A DNA stretch of 64,000 bases from Streptomyces sp. SJL17-4 (lineage in GTDB: Bacteria > Actinomycetota > Actinomycetes > Streptomycetales > Streptomycetaceae): the NCBI RefSeq assembly GCF_036826855.1, contig NZ_CP104578.1, forward strand, positions 1,798,001 through 1,862,000, given 5' to 3'. Positions 24,173 through 32,922 of the stretch are shown in pieces (position 1 is the first letter of the stretch; the number at the start of each line of letters is the position of its first letter). The notes below the pieces were generated by a model that did no database searches, was not told the origin of the DNA, and was given only the letters and a program-made list of their open reading frames with translations. The position numbers and the translations under genes were made by a program.

Positions 24173-25639
24173 TCAGCTGACGCCCAGCCAGCTCTCGATC
24201 GGATGGATCGCGAAGAACACGATGAAGATCGCGGTCAGGCCCCACATGAAGGCGCCCACTTCGCGTGCCTTGCCCTGCGCCGTCTTGATGACGGCGTAGG
24301 AGATGACGCCGGCCGCGACACCCGTGGTGATGGTGTACGTGAACGGCATCAGGACCACGGTGAGGAACACCGGGATCGCGACGGAGCGGTCGCTCCAGTC
24401 GACGTGCTTGGCGTTCTGCATCATCATCGCGCCGATGACGACCAGGGCCGCGGAGGCCACCTCGGCCGGGACGATCGCGGTGATCGGGGTGAAGAAGAGG
24501 CAGGCCGCGAAGAACGCGCCGGTGACGACGGAGGACAGACCCGTGCGGGCTCCCTCGCCGACGCCGGTGGCCGACTCGACGAAGACGGTCTGGCCGGAGC
24601 CGCCGACGCCGCCGCCGATGACACCGCCGGCACCGTCGATGAACAGCGCCTTGGACAGGCCGGGCATCCGGCCCTGCGAGTCCGCGAGCTTGGCCTCGGA
24701 GCCGACACCGATGATCGTGGCCATGGCGTCGAAGAAGCCGGCGAGCACCAGGGTGAAGATGATCATCGTGATCGTGATGTAGCCGACGTCGCCCCAGCCG
24801 CTGAACGACACCTCGCCGATGAGCGAGAAGTCCGGCGTGGAGACCGCGCTGCCGTTGAGCTCCGGCGGGCCGGCGAACCAGGACTTGGCGGGCAGGTCGC
24901 CGACGGCGTTGACGACGGCGGCGATGACCGTGCCGGCCACGATGCCGATCAGGATGGCGCCGGGCACGTTGCGGGCCTGCAGCGCGAAGATCAGCAGCAG
25001 CGTGAAGGCGAAGATGAGCACGGGCCAGCCGGCCAGCTCACCGGCCGGGCCGAGGACGACCGGGCCACCACCGGGAGAGGGGTTCTCGTGGACGAAGCCC
25101 GCCTTGACGAAGCCGATCAGCGCGATGAAGAGACCGATGCCGATGGTGATCGCGTGCTTGATCGCCAGCGGGATCGCGTTCATGATCATCTCGCGGAGGC
25201 CGGTGACCACCAGGAGACAGATCACCGCACCGTAGGCCACACACATGGCCATGGCCTGCGGCCAGGTCATGACGGCGATGACCTGCGAGGACAGCACGCC
25301 GGAGACGCTGAGACCGGCTGCGAGGGCGAGGGGGACCTTGCCCCAGAAGCCCATCAGCAGGGTGGTCACGGCGGCGGCGAGCGCGGTCGCGGTGATGAGT
25401 GCGGGCTGGCTGAGGACGTTGCCGTCCACATCCTTGCCGCCGAGGATCAGGGGGTTGAGCAGGAGAATGTACGCCATCGCCATGAAGGTGGTGACGCCGC
25501 CGCGGATCTCCGTCGCGACGGTGGATCCTCTCTCCGAGATGTGAAAGTACCGGTCGAGCCAAGAGCGGCCGGCGGGGACGTTCGAGCCGGAGCCCGCGTC
25601 CTCCGAAGCGGTCTTGGGCTCCACAGACGACTGGGTCAT
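24173..25639 (-). CDS. NCS2/AzgA-type purine (guanine/hypoxanthine) permease
   Basis: 488 residues with about 13 membrane segments. The AzgA branch of NCS2 is shown by the N-terminal LDRYFHISERGSTVATEIRGG block, listed as LDRYFHISERGS, by TFMAMAYILLLNP and by the FFDAMATIIGVG motif. These proton symporters import guanine, hypoxanthine or adenine, which suits the xanthine dehydrogenase genes upstream. ATG 25639 was chosen with GGGAG upstream, 15 nt inside a longer ORF. The 241-bp gap upstream holds a hairpin, so the gene may have its own promoter. Exact substrate is not determined. Confidence 0.88.
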   Translation of the reverse strand: MTQSSVEPKTASEDAGSGSNVPAGRSWLDRYFHISERGSTVATEIRGGVTTFMAMAYILLLNPLILGGKDVDGNVLSQPALITATALAAAVTTLLMGFWGKVPLALAAGLSVSGVLSSQVIAVMTWPQAMAMCVAYGAVICLLVVTGLREMIMNAIPLAIKHAITIGIGLFIALIGFVKAGFVHENPSPGGGPVVLGPAGELAGWPVLIFAFTLLLIFALQARNVPGAILIGIVAGTVIAAVVNAVGDLPAKSWFAGPPELNGSAVSTPDFSLIGEVSFSGWGDVGYITITMIIFTLVLAGFFDAMATIIGVGSEAKLADSQGRMPGLSKALFIDGAGGVIGGGVGGSGQTVFVESATGVGEGARTGLSSVVTGAFFAACLFFTPITAIVPAEVASAALVVIGAMMMQNAKHVDWSDRSVAIPVFLTVVLMPFTYTITTGVAAGVISYAVIKTAQGKAREVGAFMWGLTAIFIVFFAIHPIESWLGVS

Positions 25640-25880
25640 GGGGCCTACTCCCAAGGTTCAAAGGGGCACCCGCGTCAGACTTCGAAGGACTTCTGATCTG
25701 CTGAAGTTGCGGGATTTGGGATGCTGCGTGGGCTGCACGACCCGGGGGACGGCCCGAGACGAACGAAATGAATCGGTACTGCGGGTACTGCGTACTGCGG
25801 GTACTGCTGGGGGTTACTCCGGGCGGTACGGGCTGGGGAAGTGTGACGTTCCCTGGGAGGCACGTACCGCCCGGAGAGTC
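25640..25880 (-). promoter_or_regulatory. Intergenic region before the purine permease gene
   Basis: Contains a terminator-like hairpin (25819-25874), short direct repeats of GCGGGTACTG (25777-25808) and presumably the permease promoter. No gene seen. Confidence 0.45.
25819..25874 (-). terminator. Long hairpin after the molybdenum-subunit gene
   Basis: A 12-bp perfect outer stem (CCGGGCGGTACG at 25819-25830; complement at 25863-25874) encloses a second GGGGAA/TTCCC stem. It begins 7 bp past the stop of the minus-strand gene. Confidence 0.65.
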
Positions 25881-28268
25881 CTACAGGGTGCCGGTGAGCG
25901 CCTCGGGGCGGACCGGCGTCTTGTTGAGCTCCAGGCCCGTCGCGGCCCGGATCGCCGCGAGGACGGCCGGGGTGGACGACAGGGTCGGGGCCTCACCGAT
26001 GCCCCGCACGCCGTACGGCGCGTTGGGGTCGGCCAGCTCGAGGTAGTCGACCGGGATGGTCGGCGTGTCGAGGATGGTCGGGATCAGGTAGTCCGTGAAG
26101 GAGGGGTTGCGCACCTTCGCGGTCTTCGGGTCGACGATGATCTCCTCCATCACCGCGACGCCCAGGCCCTGGGTGGTGCCACCCTGGATCTGGCCGATGA
26201 CGGAGAGCGGGTTGAGCGCCTTGCCGACGTCCTGGGCACAGGCCAGTTCGATGACCTTGACCAGGCCCAGCTCGGTGTCGACCTCCACCACCGCGCGGTG
26301 CGCGGCGAAGGCGTACTGGACGTGGCCGTCGCCCTGGCCGGTGACGAGGTCGAAGGCCTGGGTGGGACGGTGCCTCCACTCCTCCTCGACCTCCACGGCC
26401 TGGTCCTCCAGGACGTCCGCGATGCTCGCGAGGGCCTCGCCGCCGTCGGTGACGACCTTGCCGCCCTCAAGCAGGAGTTCGGCGTTGGCCCAGGCCGGGT
26501 GGTACGAGCCGAACTTGCGCCGGCCGATCTCCAGGACCTTCTCGCGGACGATCCCGCAGGAGTTCTTGATGGCGCCGCCGGTCATGTACGTCTGGCGGCC
26601 CGCGGAGGTCGAACCGGCCGAGCCCACCTGGGTGTCGGCGGGGTGGATGGTGACCTGCTGGACGCCGAGCTCGGTGCGGGCGATCTGCGCGTGGATGGTG
26701 ACACCGCCCTGGCCGACCTCCGCCATGGCGGTGTGGACCGTGGCGACGGCCTCGCCGTTGATGACCTCGATGCGGATCTTGGCGGTCGAGTAGTCGTCGA
26801 AGCCCTCGGAGAAGCCGACGTTCTTGATGCCGACGGCGTAGCCGACGCCCCGCACGACTCCCTCGCCGTGCGAGGTGTTGGACAGACCGCCCGGCAGCGC
26901 GCGGACGTCCGCGCCCTCGCCGGCCGCCTCCCACTGGCGCTCCGGCGGCATCGGGCGGGCCTTGACCATGCGGAGCAGCTCGGCGACCGGGGCCGGCGAG
27001 TCCACGACCTGGCCGGTCGGCATGATCGTGCCCTGCTCCATGGCGTTGAGCTGGCGCAGTTCCACCGGGTCCATGCCCAGCTTGGCCGCGAGCTTGTCCA
27101 TCTGGGCCTCGTAGGCGAAGCAGGCCTGGACCGCGCCGAAGCCGCGCATGGCGCCGCAGGGCGGGTTGTTGGTGTAGAGGCCGATCGCCTCGATCTCGAC
27201 GTCGTCGATGACGTACGGGCCGACCGAGAGGGAGGAGGCGTTGCCGACGACCGATGCCGTGGACGACGCGTAGGCGCCGCCGTCGAGCACGATCTTGCAC
27301 TTCATGTGCGTGAGCTTGCCGTCCTTGGTGGCGCCGTGCTCGTAGTAGAGCTTCGCCGGGTGGCGGTGGACGTGCCCGAAGAAGGACTCGTACCGGTTGT
27401 AGACCATCTTGACCGGCTTGCCGGTGCGCAGGGCGAGCAGCGAGGCGAGGATCTGCATCGAGATGTCCTCGCGACCGCCGAAGGCGCCGCCGACGCCCGC
27501 CATGGTCATACGGACCTTCTCCTCGGGCAGGCCGAGGCAGGGCGCGATCTGCTTGAGGTCCGAGTGCAGCCACTGGGTGGCCACGTACAGGTCGACGCCG
27601 CCGTCCTCGGCCGGTACGGCGAGGCCGGACTCGGGGCCGAGGAAGGCCTGGTCCTGCATGCCGAAGGTGTACTCGCCCTTGACGATGACGTCGGCCCGCT
27701 TGGCGGCCTCGTCCGCGTTGCCGCGGATGATCGGCTGGCGGTGCACGATGTTCGGGTGCGGGACGTGACCGGAGTGGTGGTCGTCGCGGCCCTCGTGGAC
27801 CAGGATCGCGTCCGGAGCGGTGGCCGAGGCCTCGTCCGTGATGACCGGGAGCTCCCGGTACTCGATCCTGACCTTGGCGGCGGCGCGGCGGGCGGTCTCC
27901 GGGTGGTCGGCGGCCACGAGGACGACCGGCTCACCGTGGTGACGGACCTTGCCGTAGGCGAGGACCGGGGTGTCCTGGAACTCCATGCCGTAGTTCTTCG
28001 CGGCCGGCAGGTCCTCGTGCGTCAGGACGGCGTAGACGCCGTCCATCGCGAGGGCCTCGGAGGTGTCGATCGACACGATCTCGGCGTGGGCGACGGTGGA
28101 CCGGAGGACCTGCCCCCACAGCATGTCCTCGTGCCACATGTCGGAGGAGTAGGCGAACTCGCCGGTGACCTTGAGCGTGCCGTCCGGGCGGAGGGTGGAC
28201 TCGCCGATGCCGCCCTTGACGTGGTTCTGGGTGACGTCGCGGGGGATACCCGTGGTGGTGCCAGCCAT
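25881..28268 (-). CDS. Xanthine dehydrogenase-type molybdenum-cofactor subunit
   Basis: 795 residues, normal for the large subunit of bacterial molybdenum hydroxylases. It carries the active site oxidising hypoxanthine/xanthine-type substrates. Visible landmarks are GQVLRSTVAHAEI near residue 52, GGAFGGRED near 235 (molybdopterin contact), GAMRGFGAVQACFAYE near 350, AEVGQGGVTIHAQI near 510 and the C-terminal GVRGIGEAP, whose glutamate is the catalytic base. ATG 28268 lies 2 nt after the stop of the 2Fe-2S gene. It forms a three-gene operon with the FAD and iron-sulfur subunits. Xanthine as substrate is inferred from the permease, XdhC and PucR neighbours. Confidence 0.9.
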   Translation of the reverse strand: MAGTTTGIPRDVTQNHVKGGIGESTLRPDGTLKVTGEFAYSSDMWHEDMLWGQVLRSTVAHAEIVSIDTSEALAMDGVYAVLTHEDLPAAKNYGMEFQDTPVLAYGKVRHHGEPVVLVAADHPETARRAAAKVRIEYRELPVITDEASATAPDAILVHEGRDDHHSGHVPHPNIVHRQPIIRGNADEAAKRADVIVKGEYTFGMQDQAFLGPESGLAVPAEDGGVDLYVATQWLHSDLKQIAPCLGLPEEKVRMTMAGVGGAFGGREDISMQILASLLALRTGKPVKMVYNRYESFFGHVHRHPAKLYYEHGATKDGKLTHMKCKIVLDGGAYASSTASVVGNASSLSVGPYVIDDVEIEAIGLYTNNPPCGAMRGFGAVQACFAYEAQMDKLAAKLGMDPVELRQLNAMEQGTIMPTGQVVDSPAPVAELLRMVKARPMPPERQWEAAGEGADVRALPGGLSNTSHGEGVVRGVGYAVGIKNVGFSEGFDDYSTAKIRIEVINGEAVATVHTAMAEVGQGGVTIHAQIARTELGVQQVTIHPADTQVGSAGSTSAGRQTYMTGGAIKNSCGIVREKVLEIGRRKFGSYHPAWANAELLLEGGKVVTDGGEALASIADVLEDQAVEVEEEWRHRPTQAFDLVTGQGDGHVQYAFAAHRAVVEVDTELGLVKVIELACAQDVGKALNPLSVIGQIQGGTTQGLGVAVMEEIIVDPKTAKVRNPSFTDYLIPTILDTPTIPVDYLELADPNAPYGVRGIGEAPTLSSTPAVLAAIRAATGLELNKTPVRPEALTGTL

Positions 28269-28270
28269 GA

Positions 28271-28858
28271 TCAGACCGCCTCTCCCTGACGGGCGGCCGC
28301 GAGGCGGACCGCGTCGAGGATCTTCTCGTAACCGGTGCAGCGGCAGAGGTTGCCGGAGAGCGCCTCGCGGATGTCCGCGTCCGTCGGGGACGGGTTGCGC
28401 TCCAGCATCTCGTCGGCCGCGACCAGCAGACCGGGGGTGCAGAAGCCGCACTGGACGGCGCCGGCGTCGATGAACGCCTGCTGGATCGGGGAGAGTTCGA
28501 CACCCTCGCCGGTCTGCGAGTCCTGACCGGGCTTGGCTTCCCACTTCTTGGCGGCATCCAGCGAGGTACCGCAGGCGCCCGTGGCGCAACCGGCGTGCTC
28601 GGAACGCTCCTTGGCGAAGTCGGCGAGGCCCTCGACCGTGACGACCTCGCGGCCCTCGACCTGGCCGGCCGCGACCAGACAGGAGCAGACCGGCACCCCG
28701 TCGAGGCGGACCGTGCAGGAACCGCACTCGCCCTGCTCGCAGGCGTTCTTGGAGCCGGGGAGCCCCATCCGCTCACGCAGGACGTAGAGGAGGGACTCGC
28801 CCTCCCAGACGTCGTCGGCTTCCTGCGGACGTCCGTTGACCGTGAAATTGACGCGCAT
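28271..28858 (-). CDS. Xanthine dehydrogenase-type 2Fe-2S subunit with an insertion
   Basis: 195 residues, longer than the usual 150-170. Eight cluster ligands are in place: C40, C45, C48, C60 for the plant-ferredoxin-type cluster and C137, C140, C172, C174 for the second. Between the two domains (about 82-120) lies an extra hydrophilic stretch with two more cysteines (C91, C96). The subunit carries electrons from the molybdenum centre to the FAD subunit. The gene is 2 nt apart from each neighbour, so the three are translated together. ATG 28858. Confidence 0.92.
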   Translation of the reverse strand: MRVNFTVNGRPQEADDVWEGESLLYVLRERMGLPGSKNACEQGECGSCTVRLDGVPVCSCLVAAGQVEGREVVTVEGLADFAKERSEHAGCATGACGTSLDAAKKWEAKPGQDSQTGEGVELSPIQQAFIDAGAVQCGFCTPGLLVAADEMLERNPSPTDADIREALSGNLCRCTGYEKILDAVRLAAARQGEAV

Positions 28859-28860
28859 GG

Positions 28861-29751
28861 TTATGCAGCTCCCTCAAGCGTGCGGCCGGTGCCGCGGTAC
28901 TGCTCCCAGGTCCAGCCGAGCTGGCGGCGGGCCATGATGCCGACGGCGTGGCGGCGGTACTTGGCGGTGCCTCGGACATCGTCGATCGGGTTGGCGGCGC
29001 CGGAGCAGAGGTCGGCGAACTGCTTCGCGATCGACGGGGTGATGATCTTGCCGTTGTCCCAGAAGCCGCCCTCCTCCAGAGCCGCGTTGAGGAAGGCCTC
29101 GGCCTCCTTGGCGCGGATCGGGGTGGGCGCGGCGGAGCCGATGCCGGTGCGCACGGTCCGGGTCTCCGGGTGCAGGGCCAGGCCGAAGGCGCAGACGGCG
29201 ATGACCATCGCGTTGCGGGTGCCGACCTTGGAGTACTGCTGGGGGCCGTCCGCCTTCTTGATGTGGACGGTCTTGATGAGCTCGTCGGGCTGGAGCGCGT
29301 TGCGCTTCACGCCCGTGTAGAACTCGTCGATCGGGATGAACCGGCTGCCGCGCACCGACTCGACCTCGACCTCGGCGCCCGCGGCGAGCAGGGCCGGGTG
29401 GGCGTCGCCGGCGGGCGAGGCGGTGCCGAGGTTGCCCCCGACGCCGCCGCGGTTACGGATCTGCGGGGAGGCGACCGTGTGCGAGGCGAGCGCCAGGCCC
29501 GGCAGCTCGGCCCGCAGGTTCTCCATGATCTGGGTGTACGGAACGGCGGCGCCGAGGCGGACGTTCTCCTCGCCGACCTCCCACTCACGCAGCAGCTCGA
29601 TGCGGTTCAGGTCCAGGAGGTACTCGGGCCGCCGGTGGTCGAAATTGATCTCGACCATGACGTCCGTACCACCCGAAAGGGGCACGGCCGTGGGGTGCTC
29701 TGCCTTGGCGGCGAGCGCCTCCTCCCAGCTGGCGGGGCGAAGGAAGTCCAT
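28861..29751 (-). CDS. Xanthine dehydrogenase-type FAD-binding subunit
   Basis: 296 residues, the standard CoxM/XdhB medium-subunit length. FAD motifs are visible: PLSGGTDVMVE near residue 24 and the IRNRGGVGGNLGTASPAGD segment near 97-115, the main pyrophosphate-binding loop. The C-terminal CO_deh_flav domain follows (about 175-280). First gene of the operon; a 308-bp promoter region separates it from the divergent PucR gene. It hands electrons from the 2Fe-2S subunit to NAD+ or another acceptor. Confidence 0.92.
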   Translation of the reverse strand: MDFLRPASWEEALAAKAEHPTAVPLSGGTDVMVEINFDHRRPEYLLDLNRIELLREWEVGEENVRLGAAVPYTQIMENLRAELPGLALASHTVASPQIRNRGGVGGNLGTASPAGDAHPALLAAGAEVEVESVRGSRFIPIDEFYTGVKRNALQPDELIKTVHIKKADGPQQYSKVGTRNAMVIAVCAFGLALHPETRTVRTGIGSAAPTPIRAKEAEAFLNAALEEGGFWDNGKIITPSIAKQFADLCSGAANPIDDVRGTAKYRRHAVGIMARRQLGWTWEQYRGTGRTLEGAA

Positions 29752-30059
29752 GGTGGCTCTCTTCTAGTGATTCTGGTGATCGGGGGTCGTGCGCAGGGTT
29801 CCGGGGGGACGGCCGGTCCTCGACTTCACGTTCATGTGCTGTTCACGCGGTGTGTGGCCTAGTACACAAGCCCACGTTCGCCCGGGTGCAGTCACCGAAA
29901 ACATGAAGGAGTTGGCTGGGTCCCGTCGTCGTCTTGTAGATTCGAACGAAAGGCGGGGAACAGTTACCTCGCTGTTTTCCCCTGGAAACGGTGGCCCCAC
30001 GCCACCGTCGACAACGCGACAACCCCACCACCCACTGACGAAGGAACGGCGGCGACACG
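29752..30059. promoter_or_regulatory. 308-bp divergent promoter between the hydroxylase operon and pucR
   Basis: Noticeably less GC-rich than the genes around it and free of ORFs. It should hold the promoter of the three-subunit operon and that of the regulator, and PucR binding sites. I could not pick one convincing palindrome. Confidence 0.5.
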
Positions 30060-31757
30060 ATGCGGCTGCGCGCACTGCTGGAACACGACGCGCTCGGGCT
30101 GCGCCTGCTCGGCGGCGAGGACGAGCTGGACCGCACCGTCCGCGGCGTGATGACGACGGACCTCAAGGACCCCAGCCGGTACCTGTCCGGCGGCGAGCTG
30201 GTGCTCACCGGCCTCGCCTGGCTGCGGGAGCCGGCCGACGCCGAGCCCTTCGTCCGGATCCTGGCCTCGGCCGGGGTCGCCGCCCTGGCGGCGGGCGAGG
30301 CGGAGCTGGGCGACATCCCCGACGATCTCGTAGAGGCGTGTTCACGCCATCGTCTTCCGCTTTTCGCGGTGAACGAGACCGTTGCGTTCGCGACGATCAC
30401 CGAGCACGTTGTTCGACAGGTCTCCGGCGAGCGGGCGGGCGACCTGGCGGCCGTCGTCGACCGGCACCGGCGGCTGATGACCTCGGGACCGGCGGGTGGC
30501 GGCCCCGAGGTGGTCCTCGACCTGCTCGGCTCCGACCTGGACCTGCGGGCCTGGGTGCTCTCCCCCACCGGCCGCCAGATCGCGGGCGCGGGCGAGCCCC
30601 TCCCGGCCCCGCTCGCCGCCACCCTGGCCGGTGAGCACCTGGCCGCCACCCGGACCGGACGGCGTGGCCCGCACCGGCTGAGCACGGGCGGAACGGCGTA
30701 CTCCCTCTTCCCGATCCGCAACACGGGCCGGGGCGCCGCCCCCGCCTCCCGCGACGTGCGCGAGACGGTCCTCTCGGACTGGCTGCTCGCCGTGGAGGCG
30801 GACGCCGGGGACTGGCCTGCCGCCCGGCTCGACCTGCTCCAGGGCGTCACCCAGCTGATCGCCGTCGAGCGGGACCGGCGCGACGCGGCCCGTACGGTAC
30901 GGCGCCGGCTCGCGCAGGAGGTCCTGGAGCTGGTGCAGACGGGCGCCGCGCCCGCCGAGATCGCGGCAAGGCTGCGGGTGGCCGCCCCGGTGCTGCTGCC
31001 CGGGATCGGCACGGCCCCGCACTGGCAGGTGGTCGTCGCCAGGGTCGAGTGGGAGCAGGAAGCCGGCCAGAGCCCCGCCGTGGACGCCGGGCCGGTGGCC
31101 CAGGCGCTCCTGGAGGAGATCCTCGTCGACCCGGCGACCGTGGGCGCCGAGTCCGCCGACCGGATCGCCGTCGCCCACAGCGGCGACGAGGCCATCGCCC
31201 TGGTCCCGCTGGCCACGGGTCCGCTGCCGGACAGCGAGGACGAGAGCCCGGCCGCCGCGCTGGGCCTGCACGCGGACGCGCTGCTCGCGGCCGTACGCGC
31301 TCCGCTGTCGGCCGGCCTCGCCGACGACGGGCGGCTCACCCTCGGTGTCAGCGCCGCCGTGCACTCGGCGGAGGGCCTGCGCGGGGCGCTGGAGGAGGCC
31401 CGGCACGCCCGCCGGGTCGCCGCCGCCCGTCCGGGCCGGGTCTGCGCCGCGGGCCACCACGAGCTGGCCTCGCACGTGCTGCTGCTGCCGTTCGTCCCGG
31501 ACGACGTCCGGCGCGCGTTCACGGCCCGGCTGCTCGACCCGCTGCGCGACTACGACCGCCGGCACCGCGCGGAGCTGATCCCGACGCTGGAGGCCTTCCT
31601 GGACTGCGACGGCTCCTGGACGCGCTGTGCGACCCGGCTGCACCTGCACGTGAACACGCTGCGGTACCGGGTGGGCCGGATCGAGCAGCTCACCGGCCGT
31701 GACCTGTCCCGTCTGGAGGACAAGCTCGACTTCTTCCTCGCCCTGCGGATGAGCTGA
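30060..31757 (+). CDS. pucR: PucR-family purine-catabolism regulator
   Basis: 565 residues, usual PucR length. The N-terminal PucR domain (about 1-125) contains LRALLEHDALGLRLLGGEDEL, listed as LLEHDALGLRLLGG, and the typical LTGLAWL region. A GGDEF-like middle region follows. The C-terminal helix-turn-helix (about 505-560) reads ATRLHLHVNTLRYRVGRIEQLTGRDL, with the conserved VNTLRYRVGRIE. PucR of Bacillus induces purine-degradation genes. Here it is divergent from the xanthine dehydrogenase-type operon, so it most likely controls that operon. ATG 30060. A strong hairpin follows about 110 bp downstream. Confidence 0.88.
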   Translation: MRLRALLEHDALGLRLLGGEDELDRTVRGVMTTDLKDPSRYLSGGELVLTGLAWLREPADAEPFVRILASAGVAALAAGEAELGDIPDDLVEACSRHRLPLFAVNETVAFATITEHVVRQVSGERAGDLAAVVDRHRRLMTSGPAGGGPEVVLDLLGSDLDLRAWVLSPTGRQIAGAGEPLPAPLAATLAGEHLAATRTGRRGPHRLSTGGTAYSLFPIRNTGRGAAPASRDVRETVLSDWLLAVEADAGDWPAARLDLLQGVTQLIAVERDRRDAARTVRRRLAQEVLELVQTGAAPAEIAARLRVAAPVLLPGIGTAPHWQVVVARVEWEQEAGQSPAVDAGPVAQALLEEILVDPATVGAESADRIAVAHSGDEAIALVPLATGPLPDSEDESPAAALGLHADALLAAVRAPLSAGLADDGRLTLGVSAAVHSAEGLRGALEEARHARRVAAARPGRVCAAGHHELASHVLLLPFVPDDVRRAFTARLLDPLRDYDRRHRAELIPTLEAFLDCDGSWTRCATRLHLHVNTLRYRVGRIEQLTGRDLSRLEDKLDFFLALRMS

Positions 31758-32085
31758 CCGGGTGAGCCGACCGGATCGAGCCGGCAGGGTGAGCTGATCG
31801 GATGACCTGAGAGGTGCCACGCGGATTCACCCCTTCGGGCGAGTCCGGTGGAGTGACGTCCGGGCCGGTGGGGCCCGTCGGCCGGGACGGTCGGCGGGCC
31901 CCACCGGGGCCTGATCACGGGCCCGGCGGCCGTCCAACGCCCTTTCGGCCACGGTCCGGACAGCGGTACACCGATCCGCCGGACTCTTGTGAATTCTTTC
32001 ACCTGACCCCTTGGCCAGGTACTCCCCTTCGTGCTGAGATGCGGGTCTCACTCAACAGCTCAATGGCGCGCTCGGGGAGGGCAAT
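31758..32085. other. 328-bp gene-free gap after pucR
   Basis: No gene seen. It contains a strong hairpin (31865-31907) and, near the end, an AT-richer stretch (31985-32030) that may be the promoter of the TPR gene. Confidence 0.5.
31865..31907 (+). terminator. Hairpin downstream of pucR
   Basis: Arms CCGGTGGGGCCCG (31865-31877) and its complement (31895-31907), with a partly paired inner stem. Confidence 0.6.
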
Positions 32086-32889
32086 GTGGCGGACACCGCC
32101 ATGTCTGGTTCCGAATCAAGGGGCGGCGAAGATCCGTCCCTCGCCTACGGCAAGGAGACTCCCGTGGAGACCGCCATATGGCGGCTCCGCTCCCGGGGTT
32201 GCTGGACGGACGCGGCCGCGCTGCTCGCGCCCCACGCGACCGAACCGGCCGCCGCACTCGAACGGGCCGCGCTGCTGATCGAGCGCTGCCTCTACACGGA
32301 ACAGGGCTGGGCCGACGCGGAGGAGGCGCTCCGGGCGGCCGAGGCGGTGGCCGGAACCGACGAGGAACGCGGGGCCGCCGCCTGCGAACGCGGTTATCTG
32401 GCCTACGCGTCGACGCTTCTGGGGGTACGCGACCGGGCCGACGAGGCGCGGATGGCACTGGGCCGGGCGGCCGCCCTGATCGCCCCGTCCGCGGAGGGCA
32501 GGCCGCTGCTCGACCTGCGCCGCGGGCTCATCGCACAGAACCTCGGCGACTCCCCGCAGGCGGCCCGTGCCGCGTACCGCAGGGCGCACGCCGGGGCCAC
32601 CGCGCAGGGCGACTCGCTGCTGCTCTCCTCCACGTGGCGGCACCTCGCCGGACTCGCCCTGCGGGAAGGCGAGTTGGCGGAGGCCCGGCACGGCTTCGCC
32701 GAATCACTCCGCATCCGGGAGGAGTTGGGCTACCTGGTCGGTACGGCCCCGGCCCTCACCGCCCTCGCCACCACGGAGACGGAGCCGGAGGCGGGCCGGC
32801 TACGCGCCGAGGCCCGCCGTCTCTTCCGCCTGCTGGGTGGCGTGCCGACCTGGCTCGCCGCCCAGCTGACACCCCAGCCCGCCACCTGA
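32086..32889 (+). CDS. TPR-like helical-repeat protein of unknown function
   Basis: 267 residues, alanine- and leucine-rich with regular helix pairs from about 25 to 250, resembling tetratricopeptide repeats. Clearest repeats are AEEALRAAEAV, GDSPQAARAAYRRAHA and EARHGFAESLRIREELG. No signal peptide, no membrane segment. GTG 32086 has GGGAGGG upstream; an in-frame ATG at 32101 is the alternative. It may bind a partner protein. Neighbours give no clue: PucR upstream and a convergent NTPase/WD40-like gene downstream. A hairpin begins at its stop. Confidence 0.65.
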   Translation: MADTAMSGSESRGGEDPSLAYGKETPVETAIWRLRSRGCWTDAAALLAPHATEPAAALERAALLIERCLYTEQGWADAEEALRAAEAVAGTDEERGAAACERGYLAYASTLLGVRDRADEARMALGRAAALIAPSAEGRPLLDLRRGLIAQNLGDSPQAARAAYRRAHAGATAQGDSLLLSSTWRHLAGLALREGELAEARHGFAESLRIREELGYLVGTAPALTALATTETEPEAGRLRAEARRLFRLLGGVPTWLAAQLTPQPAT

Positions 32890-32910
32890 AGCCCCTCCGG
32901 ACGAGGGGCT
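32890..32910. terminator. Hairpin between two convergent genes
   Basis: AGCCCCTC / GAGGGGCT stem of 8 bp with a 5-nt loop, right after the TPR gene stop and 13 bp from the end of the convergent gene. Confidence 0.65.
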
Positions 32911-32922
32911 GGTGACAGTCCC

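Noticed and set aside
25614..28289. 891-codon plus-strand ORF opposite the molybdenum subunit
   Set aside because: Shadow rich in D, G, V and R; no domain recognised.
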